Origin: Pararhizobium_B sp963838155
Lineage (GTDB): Bacteria; Pseudomonadota; Alphaproteobacteria; Rhizobiales; Rhizobiaceae
Assembly: GCA_963838155.1 (NCBI GenBank)
Contig: CAWIQE010000017.1
Location: forward strand, 1 to 64,000
Length of the DNA: 64,000 nt
Direction of reading: 5' to 3'
Translations under genes and position numbers: made by a program
Notes under the pieces: model-generated
The model's database searches: none
What the model saw: only the letters and a program-made list of their open reading frames with translations
Told to the model about the DNA's origin: nothing
In this document: positions 10,101-18,900 of the stretch, one piece after another
Numbering within the stretch: the stretch's first letter is position 1
Layout of the letters: each line of letters starts with the position of its first letter

Positions 10101-13100
10101 ACCGCCTGAAACTGTCCGCCAGGAGCGGGACGAGGCTCCGGCAATATGCGCGCCGCACGTGGAGGTTCTTCGAGGAATTCGCCAACGCGGAAAACAACGA
10201 CATCCCGCCCGACAACTTCCAGGCGGACCCCGTTCCACTGGTCGCACACCGGACCTCGCCGACCAATATCGGCGTCTACCTGCTGTCGACCGTCTCGGCC
10301 CGGGATTTCGGCTGGATCGGCCTTGCGGAGACGATCGACCGCCTCGAGAAGACGGTGGCCACGATCGACCGCATGGCGAAGTTCCGCGGGCACCTGTTCA
10401 ATTGGTACGACACGCGGACGCTGGAGCCGCTGATGCCGCGCTACGTCTCGGCGGTGGACAGCGGCAATCTCGCGGGCCACCTGGTCTGCGTGTCCTCCGC
10501 CTGTGCGGAGTGGGCGCAAACGCTCTCGGCGCATCTGGACGCCGGGGTCGACGGCATCGCCGACACGGCCGGAATCCTGTCGATCGAGCTTGCCGCCCTG
10601 CCGGACGACCGCAAGACGCTGCGTCCCCTGCGCCGGCGGATCGAGGAGCGGCTGAACGGTTTCCACAGCTCCGTCGAAACCCTGCGCAAGCAGCCGGAAT
10701 TCGTGTCGATCCGGTCCATCAACCTGACCGTCCTGGCCCGCGAGATCCACCGGCTCACCGTCAACCTGGACCACGAGACCCAGACGGGCGAGAGCGCCTC
10801 GCTGGTCGAGTGGGCGACGGCGCTTTCCAAGACCTGCGAGGCCCATGTCGCCGACTCGATGGCGGATCCGAAAGAGATCGAGGAATACCGGGGGCGGCTC
10901 CTGGCGCTGCGCGAGCGCACACACAGCCTCGCCTTCGGCATGGATTTCGGCTTCCTGCTCCGGAAGGACCGCAGGCTCCTGTCGATCGGCTACCGCGTCG
11001 AAGACGGCGAGCTCGACGAGGGGTGCTACGACCTGTTGGCCTCCGAGGCGCGCCTCACGAGCCTCTTCGGCATCGCCAAGGGCGACCTGCCGACGGAGCA
11101 CTGGTTCCGGCTGGGGCGGCCGGTGGTGCCCGTCGGCTCGCTGGCGGCGCTCGTGTCCTGGTCGGGCTCGATGTTCGAATATTTGATGCCGCCGCTGGTG
11201 ATGGAGGAGCGCCAGGGCGGGCTTTTGAACCAGTCGGGCGTGCTGGCGATCCGCCGTCAGATCGCCTATGGGCGGCATCTCGGGACGCCGTGGGGTATTT
11301 CGGAATCGGCTTTCAACGCCCGCGATCACGACCTGAACTACCAGTATTCGAACTTCGGCGTGCCCTCGCTCGGCCTGAAGCGAGGGCTCGGCCAGAACGC
11401 GGTCATCGCGCCATACGCCTCGCTCCTGGCGACGCAATACGCGCCGGAGGAGGCGCTCCAGAACCTGACGAAGCTCGAAAAGCTCGGTGCGCTCGGCCGC
11501 TACGGCTTCCACGATGCCGTCGACTTCACGCCGACCCGCGTTCCCGACGGGGAGACCTGCGCGGTGGTGTTCAACTACATGGCGCACCACCAGGGCATGT
11601 CGATCGCGGCGGTGGCCAACGTGATCTTCAACGGCAGGCTGCGCGCGCGCTTCCATTCCGATCCGGTGATCGAAGCGGCGGAGCTGCTGCTGCAGGAAAA
11701 GGCGCCGAGGGAAATCCCGATCCTGACGGTGAAGCGCGAGCCCGAGGAGAGCAAGCCCGCCGAAGTGAAGCAGCTGGACCGGCCGGAGGTCCGCTCGATC
11801 GTCGATCCGCTGGTTTCCGACCGGGCGACGCTCCTTCTGTCCAACGGGCATTATTCGATCATGCTGACGGCGACGGGCGCCGGCTATTCGCGATGGAACG
11901 GCCAGGCGGTGACCCGCTGGACGCCGGACCCCGCGGAAGACCGGTCGGGCAGCTTCGTCTTCCTGCGCGACATTGACTCGAACGAGTGGTGGTCGGCGAC
12001 GGCGGAACCGCGACGGGCGCCGAGCGAGAAGGTGCAGGTCTTTTTCTCCGACGACAAGGCGGTGTTCCACAAGAGGGTCGGCGACATCCGGAGCGAGCTC
12101 GACTGCATCGTCGCGACGGAGAACGATGCGGAGGCACGCCGGGTCACCATCTTCAACGACGGCGGCACGGACCGTTTCATCGAAGTGACGTCCTATGCCG
12201 AGGTGGTGGTCGCGCCGGAGGAGGCCGACGCCGCGCACCCGGCCTTTTCGAAGATGTTCGTGAAGACCGAGATCGGCGCGAAGCGGGACGTCATATTCGC
12301 CGAGCGACGGAAGCGCAGCCCCTCCGATCCGGACATGAGCGTGGCGCACCTGATGGTGGCCGGCAGCGGAAGCGGATCGGGCCGCGAGACGCAGGCGGAG
12401 ACGGACCGCCGCGCGTTTCTCGGGCGCGGGCGGCGCCTTTGGGAAGCGGCGGCCTTCGACGCCGGCGCCCGTCTGAGCGGCAGCGCCGGGTTTACCCTCG
12501 ATCCGGTCTTCGCGCTTCGCCGCGTGGTCAGGGTCCCGGCCGGCAAGAAGGCGAGCCTCATATTCTGGACGATCGCCGCGCCGACGCGCCGGGAGGTGGA
12601 GGCGGCCGTGGAGCGCTATCGCTATGCGGAGAGCTTCCAGCACGAGACGACGCACGCGTGGACGCGCTCGCAGGTGCAGCTGCGCTATGTCGGGATCTCG
12701 TCGCAGGAGGCGGCGACCTTCCAGATGCTCGCCCGCTACCTGATCTATCCGGACCTCCGGCTGAGGCCCGAAGGGGAGAGCGTCAGGAACGGGCTCGCGC
12801 CGCAATCAGCGCTGTGGCCGCTGGCCATCTCCGGCGACTATCCGATCTTTGCGCTGAGGATCAACGACGAGGTCGATCTCGAGATCGTCGGCAGGGCGCT
12901 CAGGGCCCAGGAATATTTGCGCGGAAGGGGATTGCTGGCCGACCTGGTCATCGTGAACGAGAAGCCGTCCTCCTACATCCAGGACCTGCAGAACGCCATC
13001 GACTCCATGTGCGAGAACTCGCGGCTGCGCGGGCAGGCGCTCGGGCCGCGCCAGCACATCTTCGCCGTCCGGCGGGACCTGATGGAGCCGCATACCTATA

Positions 13101-15721
13101 CGGCGCTGCTGGCGGCGGCCCGCGTCGTGCTGCACGTCCGTAACGGCAAGCTGTCCGACCAGCTGGTGCGCGCGGAGGACCTTTCCGGCGCCTGGCAGCG
13201 CGTCGACTCGGACGCCGATGCCGGGGAAGAAGCCGAGCGCGCGGGCTCGCGGCCGGTGGCGCTTCGCAGGTGGCCCGCCCGCCGCGGCGACGCCCCGCGG
13301 GTCGACGGCGAGGGCCTGCGGCACTGGAACGGCTATGGCGGCTTCTCCGAGGACGGCAGGAGCTACGTCGTTCGCCTGCACGGCGGCGAGGCGACCCCGC
13401 ATCCGTGGATCAACGTCATCGCCAATGCCCATTTCGGCTTCCATGTCTCCGCCGAAGGGGCCGGCTTCTCGTGGAGCCGGAATTCGCGGGACTTCCAGCT
13501 CACCCCTTGGAGCAACGATCCCGTCGTCAACCGGCCCGGGGAAGCCATCTACGTCGCGGACCTCGACAGCGGGGACGTCGCCAGCCCTTTCGCCGCCTTC
13601 TCCAATGATGCGAACAGCACGTTCGAGGCGCGTCACGGGCTAGGGTTTTCGACCTTCGTCACCGAGGCGGGCGACCTTCGCCTGGCGGCCACCCAGACAG
13701 TCGATCCGGACGATCCCGTGAAGCTGACGCATCTCGAGGTGACCAACACGGGCGACCGTCCGAAACGGCTGCGGATCTACGGCTACGCCGAGTGGGTGCT
13801 GGGGACGGATCGCTCGAAGTCCGCGCCCTTCATCGCCTCGGCGATGAGTGCGGACGGCGTCCTCACCGCCCGCAACCGCTACAGCATCGACTATTCGGAC
13901 CGGCGCGCCTTCCTGGCGTGCAGCCGGCCGATGTCCTCGTTCACCGCGGACCGCCGCGCCTTCATCGGTGCGAGCGGGGACGTGCTGACACCGGAGACGG
14001 TGTTCTCGGGCGAAGCGCTTTCCGGCTCGACCGCGATCGACGGCGACCCCTGCGCGGCGCTCGCCGTCGACGTGACCGTGGCGCCAGGGGAGAGCGAGGA
14101 GATCCTCTTCCTGCTCGGGGACGCGAGTTCGGAGGCCGAGGCCGATGCGCTCGCAAGCAAACACAGGGGCGCCCGCCGCGCGGATGCGGTGGAGGCCGCG
14201 CAGGAGCGCTGGAGCGCGTTCACCGGAGCCCTCCAGGTGGAGACGCCGGACGAGAAGCTCGATCATCTCGTCAATGCGTGGCTGCCCTACCAGAGCCTGT
14301 CCTGCCGGCTGCTCGCGCGCAGCGGCTTCTACCAGGCGAGCGGGGCGTTCGGGTTCCGCGACCAGCTGCAGGACACGTTGGCCTATCTGGTGCACGACCC
14401 GGACCTGGCGCGGCGGCAGATCCTCAACGCCGCGGCGCGCCAGTTCGAGGCCGGCGACGTGCAACACTGGTGGCTTCCGGGCAGCGGCGCGGGCGTGCGC
14501 ACGACGATCGCGGACGACGTCGTCTGGCTCGCCTATGCGCTCGACGAATATTGCCGGACCACGGGTGACGCGAGCATCCTCGACGAGGACGTCCCGTTCA
14601 TCTCGGGACCGTCGCTCGATGCCGGCCAGCACGATGCCTTCTTCCGGCCGGATCCGTCGAACGAGACGGCAACGGTCTACGAACACGCGGCGCGGGCCCT
14701 CGACCTCGCCATCGGGCGGACGGGTCCGAACGGGCTGCCGCTCTTCCTCGGCGGCGACTGGAACGACGGGATGAACCGCGTCGGCGAGGGCGGGAAGGGC
14801 GAAAGCGTCTGGCTCGGATGGTTCCTCCTCCACGCGCTGAAGACCTTCGCGGCTCACGCGGAGGAGCGGGGCGACGACGCGCGTATGGCGGCGTGGGGCA
14901 CGCATGCGGACAGGCTGAAGGCCGCGCTCGAGGGGCCGGGCTGGGACGGCAGCTACTATCGGCGCGGCTTTTTCGACGACGGCACGGCGCTCGGGTCGGC
15001 CTCGGCAGCGGAGTGCCGCATCGATTCGATCGCGCAGTCCTGGTGCGTGCTGTCGGGCGCCTACGACGGCGTGCGTGCGAACGCCGCCATGGATGCGGTG
15101 CTCGGCGAACTCGTCGACCCGGATGCCGGTATCGTCCGCCTGTTCACGCCGCCGTTCGACAAGACCGGCAAGGATCCCGGCTACATCAAGGCCTACCCGG
15201 CCGGCGTGCGGGAGAACGGCGGCCAGTATACGCATGCGGCGACCTGGGTCGTCTGCGCGCTGGCCGCGCTCGGCCGGGCGGACGACGCCTATGCCTGCTT
15301 CGGCAGGCTGAACCCGATCGTGCATGCGGCCGACCGGCGTGCTGCCGAGCACTATCGTGTCGAGCCCTATGTGGTGGCCGCGGACATTTATGCTGGAGGC
15401 TCCTATGGCGGGCGGGGCGGCTGGACCTGGTACACGGGGTCGGCCGGCTGGCTCTATCGGGCCGCGGTCGAGGGCATTCTCGGAATACGCCTCCGCGGCG
15501 AGCGGCTGGTGGTGGACCCGGCCCTGCCGACCGATTGGCCGGGCTTCAAGGCGACGTTGCGGCATCTCGGCAGGATCTACGCGATCGAGGTCGAACGCGC
15601 TGCGGACGGCAGGATCCGCGTCACGGTCGACGGACGGGAGATCGAGGATGCGACCGCAGGCGCGCTCCTCGAGGCCGAGCCCGACGCGGAAAGAGAGGCG
15701 GGGCGCGCGCGGATCGTCTAG
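7160..15721 (+). CDS. ndvB: Cyclic beta-1,2-glucan synthase
   Basis: 2853 residues, matching rhizobial NdvB/ChvB (about 2830). Membrane segments lie near residues 405-465, 810-860 and 935-975. The GT84 glycosyltransferase domain between the first two has the D620-A-D622 metal-binding motif and the Q767-H-R-W motif of processive synthases. The long C-terminal region contains glycan-phosphorylase-like (GH94-type) domains, with GSGAGVRTTIADDVVWLAYA around residue 2440 and GGRGGWTWYTGSAGWLY near 2750; in the family this part controls chain length. The inner-membrane enzyme makes periplasmic cyclic glucans from UDP-glucose for osmotic adaptation and host interaction. The exporter gene ndvA is not in this window. 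The stop TAG is also the first triplet of a repeat element. Confidence 0.95.
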   Translation: MSVQDKIEGPVQGARPASDEANDAIRASYLSEEDLRATGSRLGSARSVDLPGFSPFDFALRQRDNEREILVAYRSTVAAADAGELITPAAEWLADNHYIVEKNIREVERDLPIRFYRQLPAIDVAGGGSIPSVMALAWLCVAHTHSTISLGSLGALVDGYQSARTLRIGELWALPSILRFVLIENLRRISHRVERARKMRRGANEVADRLLKLEPGESAAAILAEIADTTEDNPFAAQLLYRLRDGSQTSKEALVWLEQRLEARGTDAEEVLVSEHNRLASGNVTIGNIIRSLRKIDDVDWAVWFEGMSEVDRALREATDFGTLDFASRDLYRKSIEKLAERSGKSEMEVARVAISMASSEGRQSRESDIGFYLVGRRRTDLEARIGYPPRIRERAKRRYERLGWLGIAGPVALSGVVILALVAWFLGSIGLSGLSIVVLLALFALPASEAASGLFNAVATLVLSPTRLIGYEYETGIPAESRTLVAIPCLIGSRDTVDELVRHLEVHYLATTHGEVYFALVSDWPDSRNEETKSDSEIFRYARSEIDKLNARHTGEGGKRFFLLHRRRLHNASEGVWMGWERKRGKLHELNRLLRGDPDTTFLDDDGLPEGFQYVMTLDADTRLTRDAVTQLVGKLAHPTNEPVIDPATSTVVSGHGILQPRVTPSLTTGEEASAFQRIFSINRGLDPYVFTVSDVYQDLLGEGSFTGKGLYHIDAFEAVLKGRVGENEVLSHDLLEGTLARCGLATDVELVEDFPIRYDVEVSRQHRWARGDWQLLPFIFGLSGHVPMLGRWKMFDNLRRSSTPVAWLAASVLGWCLMPVGPAVIWQAILIFSLFVAPTMSLISGALPRRSDIVALAHLHTVLSEVNSANAQVALRIVFIGHTACVMADAILRTLYRMFVSRRHLLEWRTAAQAHSSGKGAIANNFRDMWEAPVVAVVALALAALSGRSGFFVAVPFVALWALSPAVAWFVSQSAETEDRLKLSARSGTRLRQYARRTWRFFEEFANAENNDIPPDNFQADPVPLVAHRTSPTNIGVYLLSTVSARDFGWIGLAETIDRLEKTVATIDRMAKFRGHLFNWYDTRTLEPLMPRYVSAVDSGNLAGHLVCVSSACAEWAQTLSAHLDAGVDGIADTAGILSIELAALPDDRKTLRPLRRRIEERLNGFHSSVETLRKQPEFVSIRSINLTVLAREIHRLTVNLDHETQTGESASLVEWATALSKTCEAHVADSMADPKEIEEYRGRLLALRERTHSLAFGMDFGFLLRKDRRLLSIGYRVEDGELDEGCYDLLASEARLTSLFGIAKGDLPTEHWFRLGRPVVPVGSLAALVSWSGSMFEYLMPPLVMEERQGGLLNQSGVLAIRRQIAYGRHLGTPWGISESAFNARDHDLNYQYSNFGVPSLGLKRGLGQNAVIAPYASLLATQYAPEEALQNLTKLEKLGALGRYGFHDAVDFTPTRVPDGETCAVVFNYMAHHQGMSIAAVANVIFNGRLRARFHSDPVIEAAELLLQEKAPREIPILTVKREPEESKPAEVKQLDRPEVRSIVDPLVSDRATLLLSNGHYSIMLTATGAGYSRWNGQAVTRWTPDPAEDRSGSFVFLRDIDSNEWWSATAEPRRAPSEKVQVFFSDDKAVFHKRVGDIRSELDCIVATENDAEARRVTIFNDGGTDRFIEVTSYAEVVVAPEEADAAHPAFSKMFVKTEIGAKRDVIFAERRKRSPSDPDMSVAHLMVAGSGSGSGRETQAETDRRAFLGRGRRLWEAAAFDAGARLSGSAGFTLDPVFALRRVVRVPAGKKASLIFWTIAAPTRREVEAAVERYRYAESFQHETTHAWTRSQVQLRYVGISSQEAATFQMLARYLIYPDLRLRPEGESVRNGLAPQSALWPLAISGDYPIFALRINDEVDLEIVGRALRAQEYLRGRGLLADLVIVNEKPSSYIQDLQNAIDSMCENSRLRGQALGPRQHIFAVRRDLMEPHTYTALLAAARVVLHVRNGKLSDQLVRAEDLSGAWQRVDSDADAGEEAERAGSRPVALRRWPARRGDAPRVDGEGLRHWNGYGGFSEDGRSYVVRLHGGEATPHPWINVIANAHFGFHVSAEGAGFSWSRNSRDFQLTPWSNDPVVNRPGEAIYVADLDSGDVASPFAAFSNDANSTFEARHGLGFSTFVTEAGDLRLAATQTVDPDDPVKLTHLEVTNTGDRPKRLRIYGYAEWVLGTDRSKSAPFIASAMSADGVLTARNRYSIDYSDRRAFLACSRPMSSFTADRRAFIGASGDVLTPETVFSGEALSGSTAIDGDPCAALAVDVTVAPGESEEILFLLGDASSEAEADALASKHRGARRADAVEAAQERWSAFTGALQVETPDEKLDHLVNAWLPYQSLSCRLLARSGFYQASGAFGFRDQLQDTLAYLVHDPDLARRQILNAAARQFEAGDVQHWWLPGSGAGVRTTIADDVVWLAYALDEYCRTTGDASILDEDVPFISGPSLDAGQHDAFFRPDPSNETATVYEHAARALDLAIGRTGPNGLPLFLGGDWNDGMNRVGEGGKGESVWLGWFLLHALKTFAAHAEERGDDARMAAWGTHADRLKAALEGPGWDGSYYRRGFFDDGTALGSASAAECRIDSIAQSWCVLSGAYDGVRANAAMDAVLGELVDPDAGIVRLFTPPFDKTGKDPGYIKAYPAGVRENGGQYTHAATWVVCALAALGRADDAYACFGRLNPIVHAADRRAAEHYRVEPYVVAADIYAGGSYGGRGGWTWYTGSAGWLYRAAVEGILGIRLRGERLVVDPALPTDWPGFKATLRHLGRIYAIEVERAADGRIRVTVDGREIEDATAGALLEAEPDAEREAGRARIV

Positions 15722-15775
15722 ATCCGATTCCCGAGACAGGTGGAGACCGGTCTTCCGCGCGGGTTTGCGCGGTAG
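15719..15775 (+). repeat. Degenerate copy of the rhizobial palindromic repeat
   Basis: Begins with the ndvB stop TAG and aligns with the first half of the 105-bp element at 31224-31328: GATTCC, GGTGGAGACCGGTCTTCC and GCGCGGG correspond to GCTTCC, AGTGGAAACCGGTTTTCC and GTCCGG. The second hairpin half is not recognisable. Confidence 0.55.
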
Positions 15776-15911
15776 CCGGGGCCCCGTTCGCGACTGACCG
15801 ACCGCGGGCGGGCCGCGGCGTCCCGAACCATGCGGCAACGAACGGCCGGAGCGTGGCGCGGCTTGGGATCGGCGTTGCAGGCCGGAAGGCCGATCACCGG
15901 AGCCCCCCGAA

Positions 15912-15945
15912 ACGGAAACGGCCGCCGCCCTCAGGGCAGCGGCCG
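15912..15945 (-). terminator. Probable terminator of the giant polar-growth gene
   Basis: On the minus strand a 12-bp stem (CGGCCGCTGCCC / GGGCGGCGGCCG, one mismatch) with a 3-nt loop is followed by TTTCCGTTTC. It sits 28 bases past the stop at 15973. Confidence 0.65.
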
Positions 15946-15972
15946 ACTGTTCTCAGCGTGCGGATGCCCGCT

Positions 15973-18900
15973 TCAGAGGTTGTTGAAGCGGCCGCTGGCG
16001 TGGGCGAGCATGGTGTAGACCTTGCCGGTGTCCGAGGTGAGATAGGTCTGCGTCATGACGTTGTCGCGGTCGCCGCGTCGGACGTCTGCGAGCAGCTTCT
16101 CGAAATCGGCGATGTAGCGGTCGACGGCCGTCTTGAACTCCGGCTCGCGTTCGTACTTGCTCTTGATGTCCTCGAAGGTCTGCTGGCCCTTCAGCGTGTA
16201 GAGCCGGCGGGTGAAGACGTCCCGCTCGCCGCGCTGGTAGCGGCGCCAGAGGTCGACCGAGGCGTCGTGGTCGATGGCGCGCGCGATGTCCACCGACAGC
16301 GAATTCAGCGATTCCACGACGTGGCGGGGGTTCCGGCCATCGGACGCAGCAGGCGCGGACGGCGTCGGGCGTGCCCTGGCCGCGGCGGCTTCCTCGTTGG
16401 CCTCCTGCTGGGCTGCGCCGCGCAGCAGGTCGCTGACCCAGCCGCTGCCCTGGGGCCGCGGGCCCTGAAGCGGCGCGCTCGCGGCCGGCGCGGCGGGACC
16501 GGCCCGCTCCGGCCGTTCGCCCTGGGCTTCGAAGCCGCCGCGCAGACGCGGCGCCTCGACGTGCTGGCGCGCCGGGCGCACCGGGGTCGCAGGCGCGACC
16601 TCCAGCCCCCGGGTCGATTGCTCGACGATCTGCGAGAGATCCTGCAGGGCCTGGATCTGGTCGGCGACCGCGCGGCGCATGGCGGCTGCGCTTTCGCGCG
16701 TCTCCTCGGGCAGGTCGAAGGCACCCCGCTTGAGCTCGGCGCGGGTGTCGCCGAGTTCCTTGCGGATCTCCGCGGCCGACCGGCGAATCTCGTCGGTGGC
16801 GCCGGAGAAGCGTTCCACGGCCTCGTCGACGGCGATCTTCAGGGCATCGCGCATCCGGCCTGTCGTCTGGCCGGAGGTCTTGTCGGCGGAAGCCAGCATG
16901 GCCTCGAACTCGGCGACGGCCGACTGCATGGTGTCGCGAAGCCGGCCGGCGCTCGTCGTCGACAGGGCTTCGGTGCTCTCGAGGATCTCGCCGATTTCGG
17001 CCGATGCGGCACGGATGGCGCCGCGCACCCGGGTGGCGGATGTGGAGGACGTCTTCTCCGCCTCTTCCAGCGACGAACGCATGTCGTCGATGACGCCCTG
17101 CAGCGCATCGCGCATGGAATTGGCCGAAGTGACGCAGCGGTCCTCGGTGCCGGCCAGGCCCTCGCCGAACTCGTCGACGGCGGCGTTCAGCGCATCGCGG
17201 ATGCGTGCGGCGGTGGTCATCGAACGGCGCTCCGTCGCCGACAGGCCGGTTCCCGCCTCGTCGATGGCGCCGTTGAGGGCGTTGCGGATCTCGCCGGCCA
17301 CGCCCTGCGACCGCTCGCCGGCGCCGTCGAGGGCGCTGGAGAAATCGCCGATCGCGCCATTGAGGGCGTTGCGGATTTCTGCGGCCACGGTCCTGGACTG
17401 GCCTCCGGCCTCGGAAAGAGCGCCGGTGAAGTCTGCGATGGCGTCGCCGAGTATCCGGCGCAGGTCCTCGGCCGCGTGGGCGGATCGATCGGTCGTCGAG
17501 GACAGGGTGTCGCCGATTTCCTCGAGCGCACTGTCGAGCGCCTCACGCATGCGCGAGGCCGCGGTCTGGGCACGCCGCTCGGTGACCGAGATGGCCTGTG
17601 CGATCTCGTCGATGGTGGCGGCGAAGGCTTCCCGCATCTGCCCCGCGGAGGCGGCGGAGCGCGTCTCGGTCCCCTCGAACGCCGTCGAAATGTCGTCGAC
17701 GGCCTTGCGGAAGTTGTCGCGGACGCGATCGGCGGATACGGACGACTGGTCGACGGTGCCCGCGAAGGCAGCGGTGATCTCGTCGACCGCGGCGCGGAAC
17801 TTCTGCCGCATTTCCTCCGCGGCGCTCTCCGAACGCGCCTCGGCCGCAACGAGGGTCTCGACAATTCGCCCGACGGAGCTGTCGAGGGTTTCGCGCATCC
17901 TGTCGGCCGCGGCCTCGGAGCGCTTCTCGGTCTCGGCGACGAGGCGCTCGGCGTCCTGCAGTCCGAGGCGCATGTTCTCGCGCAGACGCCCGGCAGCCCG
18001 GTCGGAGTAGGTATCCGCGTCGGCAAAGGCCTGCTCGACGATGGTTTCGAGCGAGCGCATCGTCCGTTCGACGTCCTCGGAACGGGCCAGGAGGCCGTTC
18101 GAGAGGCGCTCCAGCGCCTCCCGGCGGTCATCGAGCGTGGAGGCCAGGCCCGACTGCGCCGTGCCGAGCAGGTCGGATGCGGCGGCAAGGACGTGGGCAT
18201 GGTCGTCGAAGCGCTCGGCCAGCACCGAAACCTGGGACAGGGTCCCGCTCGAGATGTCGGAGAGCCGGTCCACCTTGCCTTCGAGAAGGGCGGTGGTGTC
18301 GGCGACGCGGCCGGCGGCGTCGGCGGCCGTCCTGGCGAAGCCTTCCGTGGTGGACGTCAGCTTTTCCTCGACATTTCCGAGGCCTTCGGCAACCTCCGCC
18401 ACGACGGAGGTGATCGAAGCGTTCGAAGCGCCGAGGCGGTCGATCAGATCGGTCACCCGGACTCTGAGGTCGGCTTCGGCCTCCTGGATCGAGGCGAGCG
18501 TCTCGTTCGTCCGCGCGGCGATGGCGTTGACGAGGGCGGCGTTCTCCGCGCGCAGCCGGTCGGCGCTCGTCTGCGTGGCTTCCTCGATCTGGCGGGCGGC
18601 CTCGGAGCCGTGGTCGCCGAAACGCTCGACGAGCGGACGCGCCTGGTCGTCGATGAGGCGGGACAGTTCGCTGGACCGGCTGGCCAGCATCGAATTGAGT
18701 TCTCGCGTGCGCTCGTCGAGCGTGCTGCGGATGGACTCGTTGCGCGTCTGAAGCGCCTTGTCGGCGCGATCCAGGTTCTCGGCGATCGACCGCGCCTGCT
18801 CGGACAGGCGGGCCTCGGTGCCGGCGATCGTCGAGGAGAGTTCGTCGGCGTGACTGGAGAAGGCGGCCTGGCTTTCCGACAGGCGGTCGGCGAGCATGTC